From Sulfuricaulis sp. (lineage in GTDB: Bacteria; Pseudomonadota; Gammaproteobacteria; Acidiferrobacterales; Sulfurifustaceae): a stretch of DNA of 64,000 bases. The DNA lies in contig NZ_JANLGY010000004.1 of NCBI RefSeq assembly GCF_024653915.1, positions 179,187 through 243,186 on the forward strand, given 5' to 3'. Numbering within the stretch: the stretch's first letter is position 1; each line of letters begins with the position of its first letter. This document shows, one piece after another, positions 33,845 through 44,083 of this stretch. The notes beneath the pieces were generated by a model. The model saw nothing but the letters and a program-made list of their open reading frames with translations. It made no database searches and was not told the origin of the DNA. The position numbers and the translations under genes were made by a program.

Positions 33845-34942
33845 TTAAGACGACTCCTTCAATCGAAAATCGCGCTCAGGCGATCTATCCGGATTTGCCC
33901 AATCAGTGATGAAGTTGGCAATACGTTCCAGCGATACCACGTGACTGACACCACCGAGACGAATGGCCTGTTCGGGCATGCCAAAGACAACACTGCTCTT
34001 TTCATCCTGGGCGATGGTGCGCGCACCGGCCAGTTTCATCGCATGCAAACCCTGCGCGCCGTCGCTACCCATGCCTGTAAGGATGATTCCCAAGGCATTG
34101 GCGCCGGCCATGCGTGCAGCAGAATCGAAAAGGACATCCACGGAGGGGCGATGACGATTCACCGGCTCGTCTTCATATACCCGTACCGCGTATCCCCCCG
34201 CCGCACGCATAATGGCCATGTGAAATCCGCCCGGGGCTACCAATGCCACGCCCGGTTTCAGCCGGTCACCGCTTTTGGCTTCTCGTACTTCAAGATTCGA
34301 TTGTTGATTCAGGCGCTCGGCAAATGAGGCGGTAAACTTTGGCGGCATGTGTTGCACGATGGCAATGCCCGGCGTGGAACGTGGCAGCTTCGCCATGATC
34401 TCTGAAATCGCCTGTGTGCCGCCCGCGGAGGCGCCAATGACAATAATGCCATCACGGCAACCGGGCGAAACAATATACGCTAACGGAGATTCCGTTATCA
34501 CGGACGGCGCCACCAGTGAAGGACGCACATGGGCTCCGGCCGCGGCGCGAACCTTGGCTCGTATCTCCTCCATCAATTCAGCACTCAGTCCTTCACGCAT
34601 ACTGCCTTGCGGCTTGGCAACAAAATCCACGGCCCCCAGATCGAGCGCGCGTAAAGTCGCCGTCGCGCCTTTTTCAGTGTGTGTGGACACCATCACCACC
34701 GGTAAGGGGTGTAAGCGCATCAGCTTTTCCAGGAAGGTGATTCCATCCATGCCGGGCATCTCGACATCCAGCGTCAATACATCCGGCTTGAGTGACTTGA
34801 TTTTCTCGCGCGCGATAAGCGGGTTGGCTGCTGTGCCGACGACATTGATTTCCGGATCTTGGTGTAAAACCATCGTCAATACCTGACGCATCAGCGCCGA
34901 ATCGTCGATGATGAGGGCCCTTATTTTTCGTGTGACGCGCAT
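33845..34942 (-). CDS. cheB: Chemotaxis protein-glutamate methylesterase
   Basis: A 365-residue CheB. The receiver domain (Asp13, Asp14, phosphoacceptor Asp59 in LTLDVEMPGMDG) is followed by the methylesterase domain. The latter has VIGASAGGTQAI, IVQHMPPKFT and GMGSDGAQGLHAMK, which supply Ser, His and Asp of the triad. It removes methyl groups from, and deamidates, receptor glutamates when phosphorylated by CheA. It follows cheD by 37 bp. The MCP of this cluster ends in a DWTEF tether that could recruit it. Confidence 0.97.
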   Translation of the reverse strand: MRVTRKIRALIIDDSALMRQVLTMVLHQDPEINVVGTAANPLIAREKIKSLKPDVLTLDVEMPGMDGITFLEKLMRLHPLPVVMVSTHTEKGATATLRALDLGAVDFVAKPQGSMREGLSAELMEEIRAKVRAAAGAHVRPSLVAPSVITESPLAYIVSPGCRDGIIVIGASAGGTQAISEIMAKLPRSTPGIAIVQHMPPKFTASFAERLNQQSNLEVREAKSGDRLKPGVALVAPGGFHMAIMRAAGGYAVRVYEDEPVNRHRPSVDVLFDSAARMAGANALGIILTGMGSDGAQGLHAMKLAGARTIAQDEKSSVVFGMPEQAIRLGGVSHVVSLERIANFITDWANPDRSPERDFRLKESS

Positions 34943-34979
34943 GTTGCCAGCAGTCGGTTTCGCGGGTATCCGTTATTGA

Positions 34980-35585
34980 TCAAAAAAGCGTGACATCGCC
35001 ATCGAGCTTCTGTTTCTTCAGGCTGATCAGGTACACCACTTCTTCCTGCGCCGTGCGTTCGGCATCGGTGTTACCCAGGTACTTCAGATGCACCTTTCCG
35101 GTGTGGGTCTGAAACAGGACGCGTCGCGGTTGAAAGCCGCCGACGTCCTCGCGCACAACGGGTATCTGTTCGTCGTCCAAAAACCGCTTTACAAAATCGA
35201 TGTTGCGTTGCGGTACGCCGTCGAGACTCTCGCGGATATTGAGCACATGGCCACCGCCGAAGATCTTTGCCTGAAAACGCCGACGATCGGCGCCAATCTT
35301 CATGAGATCGCTGATGAGTAATTCCATGGCGTTAACGCCATAGCGCGTGCTTGTCGGATCACCGGGATCGGAGCCTTCCGGCAGCATGAAATGATTCATG
35401 CCTCCCATACCCAGCACCGGGTCATATAGACAGGCGGCAATGCAGGAGCCGAGCACGGTATCCAGCAACAGCGGTTCGCGACTGGTTTGCAGCCCCCCGA
35501 TATGAATGGTTATGCGCCTCAAGTCGGTATCGAGGTTGCTCGGCAGGCGTGTTCCCCTGACATGAGATGGCTGGATGTTCTTCAT
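34980..35585 (-). CDS. cheD: Chemoreceptor glutamine deamidase
   Basis: The ATG at 35585 gives 201 residues and overlaps the cheR stop as ATGA, which favours it over the ATG at 35606. The catalytic Cys is in LGSCIAACLYD and the His in GGMNHFMLPEG. Downstream blocks AKIFGGGHVL, NIDFVKRFLDDE and QPRRVLFQTHTGKV are typical. CheD deamidates receptor glutamines. There is no cheC or cheZ in the window, so CheY-P dephosphorylation must come from elsewhere or be intrinsic. Confidence 0.95.
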   Translation of the reverse strand: MKNIQPSHVRGTRLPSNLDTDLRRITIHIGGLQTSREPLLLDTVLGSCIAACLYDPVLGMGGMNHFMLPEGSDPGDPTSTRYGVNAMELLISDLMKIGADRRRFQAKIFGGGHVLNIRESLDGVPQRNIDFVKRFLDDEQIPVVREDVGGFQPRRVLFQTHTGKVHLKYLGNTDAERTAQEEVVYLISLKKQKLDGDVTLF

Positions 35586-36478
35586 AATACTTTTTTGCCC
35601 CGGCACTGATAAATGCTGTGGCCGACAGATTTGAAGAGATCGTTCAGACCATGCATGGCCTCCGAATGACCGAGCATCAAATAACCATCCTTTTTGAGTG
35701 CGCCGGCCATACGCTGAAACAGCTTCTGCTGTGTGGGCTTGTCAAAATAAATAAGTACGTTGCGGCAAAAAATGACGTCAAACTTCTCCTGCATGGGCCA
35801 GGGGTCTTCCTGCAGGTTGAGCCAGTGAAAATGAACCAGCGACTTCAGTAGCGGCTTCGCCATCACTTCTGCTTCATGCGCGCCCTGCCCTCGCAGAAAA
35901 TAGCGACGCAACAATGCTTCAGGAATTTGCTTTGCCTGGACACGCGAGAAAACGCCACTGGCGGCGCGTGACAGCACGTCAGTGTCAATATCCGTAGCCA
36001 GGATACGGATATCCAGTTCATTGAATGACGGCATGGATTCCAGGGCCGTCATGGCGAGTGAATAGGCCTCTTCGCCTGTTGACGAAGCCGCGCTCCACAT
36101 ACGCAGTGGCCGTTCGCGATTGGGATTCTGTTTATAAGCAGGGAAAATCTGTTCCGCCAGGAAACGGAAATGATGAGGTTCACGAAAGAAATCCGTCTTG
36201 TTGGTGGTGATGCAATTGATCATCGCCATCAACTCCGCGCCCTCGGGGTCGTTCTCGACCAGCAACACGTAATAATCGGAATAGTGCTGCAGCCCATGAT
36301 GACGCAGACGTTTAGACAGGCGCGAACACACCAGCGCCTTCTTGTGTTCGGAAAGGGCAATGCCGGTATGCACGTGGATGAACTCACGCAACTGTCTGAA
36401 TTCAGCGTCAGAAATGGTCAGCCGGCTGTCGTCCAGTATCGAGCTGACCTTTCCGGTGACTATATGGCTGGACACCAT
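35582..36478 (-). CDS. cheR: Chemotaxis protein-glutamate O-methyltransferase
   Basis: The start at 36478 follows a good AAAGGAAAA ribosome site and gives 298 residues. A longer frame to 36637 runs back into the MCP gene and adds non-family sequence. The N-terminal helical domain (LTISDAEFRQLREFIHVHTG) precedes the SAM-dependent methyltransferase domain (MWSAASSTGEEAYSLAM, then FDVIFCRNVLIYFD). CheR methylates receptor glutamates for adaptation. Its stop overlaps the cheD start. Confidence 0.96.
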   Translation of the reverse strand: MVSSHIVTGKVSSILDDSRLTISDAEFRQLREFIHVHTGIALSEHKKALVCSRLSKRLRHHGLQHYSDYYVLLVENDPEGAELMAMINCITTNKTDFFREPHHFRFLAEQIFPAYKQNPNRERPLRMWSAASSTGEEAYSLAMTALESMPSFNELDIRILATDIDTDVLSRAASGVFSRVQAKQIPEALLRRYFLRGQGAHEAEVMAKPLLKSLVHFHWLNLQEDPWPMQEKFDVIFCRNVLIYFDKPTQQKLFQRMAGALKKDGYLMLGHSEAMHGLNDLFKSVGHSIYQCRGKKVL

Positions 36479-36563
36479 TTTTTTTCCTTTTCCGCTGCCG
36501 CTGTTGGAGTTATCCCGGCGCGAGGATGCACGCACCGGCCAGTTAACTAATGAGCTGACTTGG

Positions 36564-37955
36564 TCAGAACTCGGTCCAATCGCCCCCTGCCGCACTGGAT
36601 TTCTGCGTGACAACACGCGGCTTGAGATACTGCACATTGCGAGACTTCGACTCCGGTTCGGTAACGGCGGCCGAACCGCTCGTCACGGCGGGTGAAGCAT
36701 GCGGTGTTTTCACAGCGGCGGTACTGGCGGCATTACGCTTTACCGCATCGGGTTTGAAAGTGAAATGTGATACCAGCGCCTGTAACTGCTCCGCCTGCGA
36801 AGCCAGTGACTGGCTGGTACCGGAAAGTTCCTCCACCTGGGCGGCGTTAGACTGGGTGACGCCATCCATTTGCATGATGGCGCGATTCACCTGTTCGATG
36901 CCGGAGGCCTGCTCCTGGCTGGAGGCGCTGATTTCGGCAATGATCTCGGCGGTGTTCTTCACGTTCTCGACAATACCCTCCAGCGTCTTGCTTGAGGCGC
37001 CGACGAGCTGCGTACCGTCCTGGACCTTGTCCACGCTGTCCTTGATCAGCGCCTTGATCTCCTTGGCCGCGGAAGCGCTGCGCTGCGCCAGGTTGCGCAC
37101 CTCGGCCGCCACCACGGCGAAACCGCGTCCCTGTTCGCCGGCGCGCGCGGCTTCGACCGCCGCATTCAGCGCAAGCAGATTGGTCTGAAACGCGATTTCA
37201 TCGATTACGCCGATAATATCGGCGATTTTGGCGCCGCTGGTGTTGATCGCTTCCATCGAGCGCTTGACGGAGGATGACATGACAACGCCTTCATTCGCCG
37301 ACTCACGCGCCTCCAGCGCGACCTTGTCGGCACGCAGGGCATTGTCGGCATTCTGCTTCACCGTGCTGGTCATCTCTTCCATCGAGGCAGCGGTTTCTTC
37401 CAATGAACTGGCCTGTTCCTGCGCCGAGGAAGACAACTGCTCGGCTGCCGAACTCAGCTCCATGGAACCACTGGCCACAGACTCAGCGGCCTGTGAGACC
37501 TGGATCATGCTTTCATGAAACTCATCCACCAGCACATTGAGCGCACCGATAGCCTGTCCCACCTCGTCCCTTCTGTCGGTATAAAGCGTGGCGGTGAGAT
37601 CGCCTTCCGAGACGCGATGCATCGCGCCCACAAGCCGATTCAGCGGGTTGGATACCGTGCGGACAAAGTAGAAGGCAATGGCAATCGGGACAATGATGGC
37701 CGCCAGGATGCCGCCAATGGTAATCAGCTGATACTGCCGGTACACACTCTTTGTCCGCTCATGATGCTCTTGCAATGATTTGCCGAGCGCCGAATTGTCT
37801 TTGACATAGGACTGGGTTACCTGATTGGAATCCATGACCTGTGAAAGACTTCTCAGGCCAAGACCTCCGATGGCGACCAGCATCAGCGTCATAAGCAACG
37901 CCGCCGCGACCATCTTGACTCGAAGGTTAAAGCCCTTTGCGTAGTACATTTCCAT
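36564..37955 (-). CDS. Methyl-accepting chemotaxis protein with very short periplasmic loop
   Basis: The 463-residue receptor has TM1 at about 13-32 and TM2 at about 77-97. Only about 45 residues lie between, too small for a usual ligand-binding domain. A HAMP region ([20 protein letters not shown]) and the full signalling domain follow, with the hairpin tip [20 protein letters not shown]. The C-terminus is DWTEF, matching the xWxxF tether that binds CheR and CheB in enteric receptors. It may sense through its membrane segments or a partner protein. It lies between cheW and cheR. Confidence 0.93.
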   Translation of the reverse strand: MEMYYAKGFNLRVKMVAAALLMTLMLVAIGGLGLRSLSQVMDSNQVTQSYVKDNSALGKSLQEHHERTKSVYRQYQLITIGGILAAIIVPIAIAFYFVRTVSNPLNRLVGAMHRVSEGDLTATLYTDRRDEVGQAIGALNVLVDEFHESMIQVSQAAESVASGSMELSSAAEQLSSSAQEQASSLEETAASMEEMTSTVKQNADNALRADKVALEARESANEGVVMSSSVKRSMEAINTSGAKIADIIGVIDEIAFQTNLLALNAAVEAARAGEQGRGFAVVAAEVRNLAQRSASAAKEIKALIKDSVDKVQDGTQLVGASSKTLEGIVENVKNTAEIIAEISASSQEQASGIEQVNRAIMQMDGVTQSNAAQVEELSGTSQSLASQAEQLQALVSHFTFKPDAVKRNAASTAAVKTPHASPAVTSGSAAVTEPESKSRNVQYLKPRVVTQKSSAAGGDWTEF

Positions 37956-37987
37956 AACACACTCCTCTTGCGCGAAAATTCGCCAAA

Positions 37988-38497
37988 TTAACGTGCCGCC
38001 ACAGCGCTCGCCGCGGCGGTTGATTTATCCAATGATTCCGGGTTGACCATGCGGTCGATGTCCAGCAGTACAAGCAGTTTGCCGTCGACCTGCGCCAAAC
38101 CCTTGATGAATTCACGATTCTCCTGACCTTCGTAGGCGGGCGCTTCGCATAATTGCTCAGCGCTGACATTGATTACGTCGCTGACCGCGTCCACCACGAT
38201 GCCTGCCAGGCGTCCGTTGACATTGGCCACGATGATTACCGTAAAAACATCACGCTCGGCCTCCGGCAGGCCGAATCGCAGACGCAAATCGATCACCGGC
38301 ACAATTACGCCGCGCAGGTTGAGCACGCCTTTGACATAGACCGGGCTGTTCGGAATCGGCGTGATCTTGTCCCATCCCTTGATTTCCTGAATCTTGAGAA
38401 TGGTGATGCCGTAATCCTGCCCGTGCAGACGAAAGGTCAGGAACTGCTCCTCACTGGATTGCATCGCTTTATGGTCAAATGCGCGCGCCGTTTGCAT
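37988..38497 (-). CDS. cheW: Chemotaxis coupling protein
   Basis: A 169-residue single CheW domain ([20 protein letters not shown] and [20 protein letters not shown]). It links receptors to CheA. A short Ala-rich C-terminal tail is present. It lies 10 bp downstream of cheA and 32 bp upstream of the MCP gene. Confidence 0.97.
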   Translation of the reverse strand: MQTARAFDHKAMQSSEEQFLTFRLHGQDYGITILKIQEIKGWDKITPIPNSPVYVKGVLNLRGVIVPVIDLRLRFGLPEAERDVFTVIIVANVNGRLAGIVVDAVSDVINVSAEQLCEAPAYEGQENREFIKGLAQVDGKLLVLLDIDRMVNPESLDKSTAAASAVAAR

Positions 38498-38507
38498 GAC
38501 TTTTCCC

Positions 38508-40535
38508 TCAATTCAATGTTGGCGAGACTGCCGTTGTGATTGGCGCGTCACCGGGAGGAATTACTGTTCGCCCGGTGCCTGCGTGCGCCAATCGGATCAG
38601 GCCGGTCACGTCCAGAATCATGGCCACGGTGCCATCTCCCAGAATGGTGGCCGCGGAAATACCTTCGACCTTACGGTAGTGCGTCGCCAGGCTTTTAATG
38701 ACGACCTGCTGCTGGCCGAGCAGGTCATCCACGTACAATCCCGCCTTTTTGCCATCTGCCTCTACGATCACCAGCAATCCCTGAGACAAATCGGTCGAAC
38801 GCGGTTCGACATGAAACAACTCATAAAGCCGAAGTAACGGCATAAATTCCTTGCGCAGTCCGTACAACTCGGCGCTGCCCGCGGGGCGGCTGATCTGCTC
38901 CGGCTGGATACGCACGGATTCAAGAATGCTGACAAGTGGCATGATGTAGGTATGAACTCCCACCTGCACGCTCAGACCGTCCAGAATCGCCAGGGTCAAA
39001 GGCAGGCGCACGGTGAAACAGGTGCCATGCCCTTTTTGCGAAGTGACCTCAATGGTGCCACCGAGGCTGCGAATGTTGTTGCGCACCACGTCCATGCCCA
39101 CGCCGCGGCCGGAAACATCGCTGACAGTTTCTGCCGTTGAGAATCCCGGCATGAAAATGATCTCAATGATTTCTTCAGGTGAAGGTTTCGCCGACGCCGA
39201 AAGCAGGCCACGTTCAACGGCCTTGCTGAATATACGGTCAAATGGCAGGCCACGGCCGTCGTCACGAATTTCGATGACGACGTTACCGCCCTTTTGAAAA
39301 GCCTTCAGTTCAATACGCCCTGTTTCGGGTTTACCGCCGGCAACGCGTTCCACGGGGCGCTCGATACCATGGTCGAGACTGTTTCGCACCAGATGCAACA
39401 ATGGGTCAATCAGGCGATCGATCACGGTCTTGTCGATTTCGGTCGACTCGCCGTGAATAATCAGTTCCACCCTCTTCTCCAGCTTCTGGCTCATGTCATG
39501 CACCAGCCGCGGCAGCCGGTTAAACGCAAAGCTGAGCGGCAGCATGCGGATGTGCATGACGCTCTCCTGCAATTCGCGGGTATTGCGTTCAAGTTGCGCG
39601 ATGCCGGCAAAAAGCCGGGAAAGGTTGTCGAATGAGAAATTGGTCGTGAGCTGGCTCAGCATGGTTTGCGTGATCACCAGCTCGCCCACGGTATTGATCA
39701 GCGCGTCAACCTTGGGCACGCTCACTCGCAGGGTGTCGGTGTGCGCATCCATGGAAGCCACCGCCTCTGCAATAGAACGCGGGGCCAGGGACTGCACCGC
39801 TCGCGCGGTAATCTCAAGGGTACAGTCGTCCACCACCCAGCTGAATACTTCATTGATGGTCTCGCGCGTGACCGGTCCAATGAGTTCAATATTCCAGGCG
39901 AGATAGCATTCCTCGGGATCCATCTCGTTCCAGACAGGCAACGTGGTGATATCAACCAGTGCCGTGAACTCCCCCAGATCGCTCAATTCGCGCAGAATTC
40001 GCAGCGGATCATTGCCTGTCTGGAACAGGCGCTGGTGCGGGCGAAATACAATATGCCAATGAGATGTTCCTGTCGCCAACGCCGGTTTTGCCGGAGCGGC
40101 TGAAGCAGTGGTTGTCTTACCCTCGTTTTCAAGACTTTCCAGCTGGGTGCGCACCCCGTCGATAGCGTTTTTGTCGGCTTCCTTTCCGGTTCTGGCGGAA
40201 ATGATCAGGCTGCGCAGACAATCTACCGAAGACAGTAAAAGACTTATCACGCGACGATCGGGGCGCAACCGCCCATCGCGCAGCGCATCGAGACGGGATT
40301 CGAGCACGTGCGCAAAGGCGGCCACCTCATCGAAACCAAAGGTGCTGCTGCCGCCTTTGATGGAATGGGCTGCGCGGAAGATGGTATTGAGGATCTCCGG
40401 ATCGGCCACCACAGTATCGTGGCCATTGCCCGCCGCCGTCTTTTCCAGGCGCAGCAGCTCCGTTTCCATGATCGCCAGACCCTCGAGGCTCTCCTCGAAG
40501 AAGGTCTGGTGAAATTGGCGCATATCGATGGCCAT
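38508..40535 (-). CDS. cheA: Chemotaxis sensor histidine kinase
   Basis: The 675-residue kinase has an Hpt domain with His57 (AAHSIKGGSSTFGF). Next is a middle region of about 140 residues (SHWHIVFRPHQRLFQTGNDP) of the CheY-binding/P2-like type. The dimerisation domain (LINTVGELVITQTML), ATPase (LLHLVRNSLDHGIE, VRDDGRG-like IRDDGRGLP, GVGMDVV) and C-terminal CheW-like domain follow. It phosphorylates CheY and CheB in response to receptor state. It lies 4 bp downstream of cheY. Confidence 0.97.
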   Translation of the reverse strand: MAIDMRQFHQTFFEESLEGLAIMETELLRLEKTAAGNGHDTVVADPEILNTIFRAAHSIKGGSSTFGFDEVAAFAHVLESRLDALRDGRLRPDRRVISLLLSSVDCLRSLIISARTGKEADKNAIDGVRTQLESLENEGKTTTASAAPAKPALATGTSHWHIVFRPHQRLFQTGNDPLRILRELSDLGEFTALVDITTLPVWNEMDPEECYLAWNIELIGPVTRETINEVFSWVVDDCTLEITARAVQSLAPRSIAEAVASMDAHTDTLRVSVPKVDALINTVGELVITQTMLSQLTTNFSFDNLSRLFAGIAQLERNTRELQESVMHIRMLPLSFAFNRLPRLVHDMSQKLEKRVELIIHGESTEIDKTVIDRLIDPLLHLVRNSLDHGIERPVERVAGGKPETGRIELKAFQKGGNVVIEIRDDGRGLPFDRIFSKAVERGLLSASAKPSPEEIIEIIFMPGFSTAETVSDVSGRGVGMDVVRNNIRSLGGTIEVTSQKGHGTCFTVRLPLTLAILDGLSVQVGVHTYIMPLVSILESVRIQPEQISRPAGSAELYGLRKEFMPLLRLYELFHVEPRSTDLSQGLLVIVEADGKKAGLYVDDLLGQQQVVIKSLATHYRKVEGISAATILGDGTVAMILDVTGLIRLAHAGTGRTVIPPGDAPITTAVSPTLN

Positions 40536-40539
40536 GGCC

Positions 40540-40902
40540 CTATCCCAGGACTTTCTTGACCACGCTCAGCAGCTGTTCCGGGTTGAAAGGTTTAACGATC
40601 CAGCCGGTGGCGCCGGCGACCTTTCCCTGTTGACGCTTCGATTCCTGCGACTCCGTGGTCAGCATGAGAATCGGCGTGAATTTGTAGTCCGCCTGCTCGC
40701 GCAGTGACTTGACGAGTGTGATGCCGTCCATGTTGGGCATATTGACGTCGGCGATGACCAGGTCGACTTTCTTGCCCTGAAGAAGCTGTAACGCCTCCTT
40801 GCCGTCGCAGGCCTGGATAACCACATGCCCCACGCTATTCAGCGTGAAACTGATCATCTGGCGCATCGAAGCGGTGTCGTCAACGGTTAGTATTGTTGCC
40901 AT
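40540..40902 (-). CDS. cheY: Chemotaxis response regulator
   Basis: A 120-residue stand-alone receiver. Asp8, Asp9, phosphoacceptor Asp52 (VIADVNMPNMDG), the switch Thr in LMLTTES and Lys in IVKPFNPEQL are all present. The order MCP-cheY-cheA and the sequence fit CheY of the F-type chemotaxis pathways. Confidence 0.95.
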   Translation of the reverse strand: MATILTVDDTASMRQMISFTLNSVGHVVIQACDGKEALQLLQGKKVDLVIADVNMPNMDGITLVKSLREQADYKFTPILMLTTESQESKRQQGKVAGATGWIVKPFNPEQLLSVVKKVLG

Positions 40903-40914
40903 AACAGTCCTCCT

Positions 40915-42294
40915 TCAGAACAACTCCACGGCGGGCCCGTTCCCCGTGGCTCCGTGTATCTTGCGTAAATCCTGTCCGGGATCGTTCGTCAATTTCACTT
41001 CTGTTTCCGCACTGGTGGTTTCCCGCATGCGCGAGAGCCAGTTTTCGTTACCCGGCACATTCTTGAGCAGGCCTTTGTCGAGATTGACTGTTTCCTGCAT
41101 CAGGTGGAACAGCATGCGCCGCAACTCATCCATCGGCTCCAGCATCCCGCTCAGCTTCTGGCTGGTGATGTCCTGAAACTGAAGAGAGACCACGACGTTC
41201 TGCACGTCCTGGGCGATTTCCTTGCTGATTTCATTGATGCGGCTCACGGTCTCGGCTACTTCGCGGTTCTTGCCTTCCAGCGAGCGCGTGAGCGATATGA
41301 CGTCATCCTTGATCTTGAGGGCGTGCTCCATGTCGGCGGCGGACAGCGTGCGCATGTCACCATAAGTCTTGCTGAGACCGGTTCTGACTTCCTTCAAGTG
41401 CACGCGTATGCGATCGCTGAATTCGTGCGAACGTTTGCTGAGCCGGCGAACTTCCGACGCCACGACTGAGAAACCTCTTCCGTGTTCACCGACGCGCGCC
41501 GCTTCAATGTCGGCGTTCAATGCCAGGAGGCTGGTCTGATCCGCCAGTTTTTCCACGTCGAGCAAAAAACCGTCAATCGCCTGCGTCCGGCTTTGCACGC
41601 CATCGAGTTCGCGCACCATGTTCACGGAAAGATCCGCCACGCGCACAACCTCATCCGCCATCTTGTTGAGGCGTTCGTCCGAGACCTGAATAAAATCCTT
41701 CAAGGATTGAGGTATGCCATCGCTCGCGGCGCCCTGCGTACCTTCGAGCAGCTCCATGGCTTGACGTGCCTGGATGGTGGCCTTGTTGATGACTGCTTCG
41801 AAGCTGCTGGCAATGGTGCCGGTAGCCTGTTCCGTCTGCTTGATGACGGACTGTATCTCCCGTCGCAGCACTAGCGCGGCTTCGCCGTAGCGTTGCCCCA
41901 CTTCGACCCAGCGACGCATCAGATCGTCAACACGACGGCGCTGATTGTCCGCCGCCATTGATTGCAAAACTTCATCCACTTGCGGGATCTGTTCGATATC
42001 CCTGGACGGCGACATCAACGCGTCGACCTGTTCAAGCACCTGTTTGGCGTCATGGCCTTCCAGTACTTCCTCGCCCTGTAGTGGTATAGCCTCTTCCTGT
42101 TTGCGCGCATAAAACGCCAGCACGGTGAGTGTCAGCACGGCGCTCAAGCCGCTGCCCAGCGCCGCCCACCACGGCACAAATGCCACCGTCCAGATCAACG
42201 TGAGGATCATGCCGACGACGGCCCACAGCCACCAACGTGGCCAGGACGCTGTTTTTCCTGAAGTGGGGGATTTGAATGAAAGCGGTCCGATCAT
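40915..42294 (-). CDS. MCP-like signalling protein without a sensory domain
   Basis: The 459-residue protein has two adjacent transmembrane helices (about 22-38 and 44-62), so almost no periplasmic part. A cytoplasmic helical region and an MCP signalling domain follow. The tip is unusual: [20 protein letters not shown] and [16 protein letters not shown]. The distal part [20 protein letters not shown] resembles proteins that interact with chemotaxis arrays rather than classical receptors. It overlaps the STAS gene by ATGA and precedes cheY by 12 bp. It may read a cytoplasmic signal, possibly delivered by the STAS protein. Confidence 0.88.
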   Translation of the reverse strand: MIGPLSFKSPTSGKTASWPRWWLWAVVGMILTLIWTVAFVPWWAALGSGLSAVLTLTVLAFYARKQEEAIPLQGEEVLEGHDAKQVLEQVDALMSPSRDIEQIPQVDEVLQSMAADNQRRRVDDLMRRWVEVGQRYGEAALVLRREIQSVIKQTEQATGTIASSFEAVINKATIQARQAMELLEGTQGAASDGIPQSLKDFIQVSDERLNKMADEVVRVADLSVNMVRELDGVQSRTQAIDGFLLDVEKLADQTSLLALNADIEAARVGEHGRGFSVVASEVRRLSKRSHEFSDRIRVHLKEVRTGLSKTYGDMRTLSAADMEHALKIKDDVISLTRSLEGKNREVAETVSRINEISKEIAQDVQNVVVSLQFQDITSQKLSGMLEPMDELRRMLFHLMQETVNLDKGLLKNVPGNENWLSRMRETTSAETEVKLTNDPGQDLRKIHGATGNGPAVELF

Positions 42295-42608
42295 GACGCC
42301 ATCTCGAGAATGGTTTCAAAACCAAGCACGCGCGCGGCTTGCTGTAAAACCGGAGACGGATTTTTCCAGGTGAGCGCAAGGCCACGCTCCCGGGCAGCGC
42401 GGGCGAACCCTGCCAGCACTTGCATGGCGGCGGCGTCCAGACGCTCGACACGGCTTCCTTCGAGCACCACCGCGGTAGCCGCCGCCAGCACGGTGTTCAG
42501 TTTTTCATGCAACGTGCGGGCATCCCTGATGCCGAGCGCTGCCTCCAGCACCACATGCGTGGTGTCGGCGGTGTGCTCGATATGTATCGGTTCCATGCTG
42601 TTTCCCAT
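42291..42608 (-). CDS. STAS-domain protein
   Basis: The ATG at 42608 follows a strong AAGGAGGGG site and gives 105 residues. A longer reading to 42653 is less likely. The STAS fold is seen in [20 protein letters not shown] and [20 protein letters not shown]. The phosphorylatable Ser of anti-anti-sigma factors is Ala here (LDAAAMQ), so regulation by phosphorylation is unlikely. It begins the chemotaxis operon and is translationally coupled to the MCP-like gene. STAS proteins in this position are common but their role is unclear. Confidence 0.88.
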   Translation of the reverse strand: MGNSMEPIHIEHTADTTHVVLEAALGIRDARTLHEKLNTVLAAATAVVLEGSRVERLDAAAMQVLAGFARAARERGLALTWKNPSPVLQQAARVLGFETILEMAS

Positions 42609-42890
42609 TACGACCCCTCCTTGTTGGGGTCCTGCTTCCGTACCTGTTCCCAAGGCCCAGAGCTAACCGGGCTCGCTCCTTTATAGTTATAGCAATAGCT
42701 ATGCCAGTTCCCGCCAGAAAGGGCGGAATTCATAGGAAAACCGCCAGGAATGGCAAAATCGGCCTGGGATGGCCGGAATCAGCTCAGGGTCATTTCAGCG
42801 GCGGCGGCCGGGCAGGGGACTAAGCAACTGGGAATACAGGTCTGGAATGCCCTATCAGGGCAGGATTTGCGGGGAACGTCAGTCCCGCCG

Positions 42891-43973
42891 CTAGCGAGGC
42901 ATGTTATCGAGGATGGCCTTTTTGACGGCCCCCAACTCGCCCTTGATCTTATGGAGAGGCCTGCTGCTTTGCTTGATGGCGGTATCGGGGTCCTTGAGGC
43001 CATGACCGGTCAGGGTACAGACCACCCGGCTACCCTCCGGGATCTTGCCCTGTTTGATGTCGTGCATGGCGCCGGCCAGCGATGTGGCGGAGGCCGGCTC
43101 ACAGAAAATGCCTTCCTTTTCGGTGAGCAGCTTTTGCGCGGCAAGAATATCCTCGTCGGTGAATTTTTCGAACCAACCCTTCGACTCCTTCTGTACTTGC
43201 CAGGCCTTGTCCCACGACTGCGGATGACCGATTCGGATCGCGGTAGCAACGGTCTCGGGATTGTCCACCATCTTGCCAAGGAGGAACGGCGCCGCGCCGG
43301 ACGCCTGATACCCGACCATCACCGGGCGAGTCCGGCAGATTCCGGCATCGGCATATTCACAGTAACCCATCCAGTGGGCGGATATGTTGCCGGCATTGCC
43401 GACAGGCAAGCAATGATAATCGGGCGCGCCTCCGAGTTCCTCGACAATCTCGAAGGCCGCAGTTTTCTGTCCCTGCAGACGATAGGGATTGATGGAGTTG
43501 ACGATCGTGACCGGCGTGTGACCAGCCACTTCTTTCACCAGCGCCATGCCGACATCGAAGTTTCCCTGAATCTGGATCACGACCGCGCCATGGATCATCG
43601 CCTGCGCCAGTTTGCCGAGCGCAATTTTTCCATCCGGGATGACCACAAAGCAGGTAATGCCGGCGCGCGCGGCGTAGGCCGCGGCCGCGGCTGAAGTATT
43701 GCCAGTCGAGGCACAGATGATGGCACGACTGCCCTCTTCCACCGCCTTGGTGACGGCCATGGTCATCCCACGGTCCTTAAAGGAGCCTGTCGGGTTTAGC
43801 CCTTCGAATTTGACATAGATCTCTACCTGCTTGCCCAGCGTGCGCGGAATATTCTGGAGCTGGATCAGGGGTGTTGCGCCCTCGCCCAAACTGATAATAC
43901 GGGTGTCTTTCGAGACCGGCAGACGGTCACGGTATCTTTCAATGAGGCCGGTGTAGCGATTGCCGAGATTCAT
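42891..43973 (-). CDS. thrC: Threonine synthase
   Basis: A 360-residue PLP enzyme of the short (class II) type, converting O-phosphohomoserine to threonine. SLGEGATPLIQL (about residues 27-38), the PLP Lys in NPTGSFKDRGM (about 56-66) and CASTGNTSAAAAAYAARAG are present. It follows hom on the same strand, with a repeat of about 87 bp between them. Confidence 0.96.
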   Translation of the reverse strand: MNLGNRYTGLIERYRDRLPVSKDTRIISLGEGATPLIQLQNIPRTLGKQVEIYVKFEGLNPTGSFKDRGMTMAVTKAVEEGSRAIICASTGNTSAAAAAYAARAGITCFVVIPDGKIALGKLAQAMIHGAVVIQIQGNFDVGMALVKEVAGHTPVTIVNSINPYRLQGQKTAAFEIVEELGGAPDYHCLPVGNAGNISAHWMGYCEYADAGICRTRPVMVGYQASGAAPFLLGKMVDNPETVATAIRIGHPQSWDKAWQVQKESKGWFEKFTDEDILAAQKLLTEKEGIFCEPASATSLAGAMHDIKQGKIPEGSRVVCTLTGHGLKDPDTAIKQSSRPLHKIKGELGAVKKAILDNMPR

Positions 43974-43993
43974 GATGTAGAACCTAAATATGA

Positions 43994-44080
43994 AATTTCA
44001 CCGCAGAGAACGCAGAGAACGCAGAGAAAGAATTTTAAATTTAAAAATCTCTGCGCCCTCTGCGATCTCTGTGGTTCAAA
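43994..44080. repeat. Inverted ACCGCAGAGAACGCAGAGAA repeat pair
   Basis: The left arm has three GCAGAGAA-type units after CACC. The right arm (ATCTCTGCGCCCTCTGCGAT and TCTGTGGTT) is its imperfect reverse complement. An AT-rich centre separates them. It fills the thrC-hom gap. Confidence 0.75.
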
Positions 44081-44083
44081 CTA

